Part shown: positions 5,314 through 5,371 of the stretch, in pieces
Numbering within the stretch: position 1 is the stretch's first letter
Layout of the letters: each line of letters begins with the position of its first letter
DNA from: Syntrophothermus sp. UBA1445
GTDB taxonomy: Bacteria; Bacillota; Syntrophomonadia; Syntrophomonadales; DTU052
Length of the DNA stretch: 5,371 nt
Assembly: GCA_002329495.1 (NCBI GenBank)
Contig: DCTH01000050.1
Span: 1 to 5,371, forward strand
Direction: 5' to 3'
Notes under the pieces: generated by a model
The model's input: only the letters and a program-made list of their open reading frames with translations
Database searches by the model: none
Told to the model about the DNA's origin: nothing
Translations under genes and position numbers: made by a program

Positions 5314-5371
5314 TTATTCACTGATGCCGGTAACCACTCCGGCACCCACGGTCCTGCCGCCTTCACGGATC
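5314..5371 (-). CDS. tuf: Elongation factor Tu, last 18 residues (partial)
   Basis: The frame entering from the window edge encodes IREGGRTVGAGVVTGISE and a TAA stop. IREGGRTVGAGVVT is the near-invariant C-terminus of EF-Tu, in the last strand of domain 3. The rest of the gene lies outside the window. The tuf-rpmG-secE-nusG order is common in bacteria, which supports the call. EF-Tu delivers aminoacyl-tRNA to the ribosome as a GTP complex. Confidence 0.93.
   Translation of the reverse strand, partial: IREGGRTVGAGVVTGISE

Overview
This window is a conserved housekeeping locus: the tuf - rpmG - secE - nusG - rplK - rplA - rplJ - rplL - rpoB cluster, entirely on the minus strand, so transcription runs from the right end to the left. 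Gene order, an L10-leader attenuator, strong AGGAGG-type ribosome binding sites and the sequences of RpoB, L1 and NusG point to a Gram-positive bacterium of the class Clostridia, perhaps of the Desulfotomaculum/Pelotomaculum/Syntrophomonas kind. Genus cannot be fixed by reading alone. No mobile-element gene, CRISPR array, tRNA or novel protein system is present.

Right to left: the last 18 codons of tuf (5314-5371), a hairpin and a sigmaA-type promoter (5211-5271), then rpmG (L33), secE, nusG, rplK (L11) and rplA (L1), all closely spaced. A 156-base leader of the L10 (RF00557) type with a terminator/antiterminator switch precedes rplJ (L10) and rplL (L7/L12). A 407-base noncoding stretch (1378-1784) separates rplL from rpoB. 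It holds a terminator-like hairpin, a long REP/MITE-like palindrome, an AT-rich promoter region and a second hairpin in the rpoB leader. The first 459 codons of rpoB fill positions 1-1377, and the gene runs off the window.

The products work together in gene expression: EF-Tu and ribosomal proteins L33, L11, L1, L10 and L7/L12 for translation, NusG and RNA polymerase beta for transcription, and SecE for protein export. L11, L10 and L7/L12 form the GTPase stalk, and L1 forms the opposite stalk.

The most interesting content is regulatory RNA and DNA. (1) The rplK-rplA gap contains what looks like a miniature copy of the 23S rRNA L1-binding site, directly abutting the rplA ribosome binding site. 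(2) The promoters before rpmG and rpoB share TTGAC-N30-TTGCGATT with TATGATA in between. (3) A REP-like palindrome sits between rplL and rpoB. (4) The start of SecE is ambiguous.
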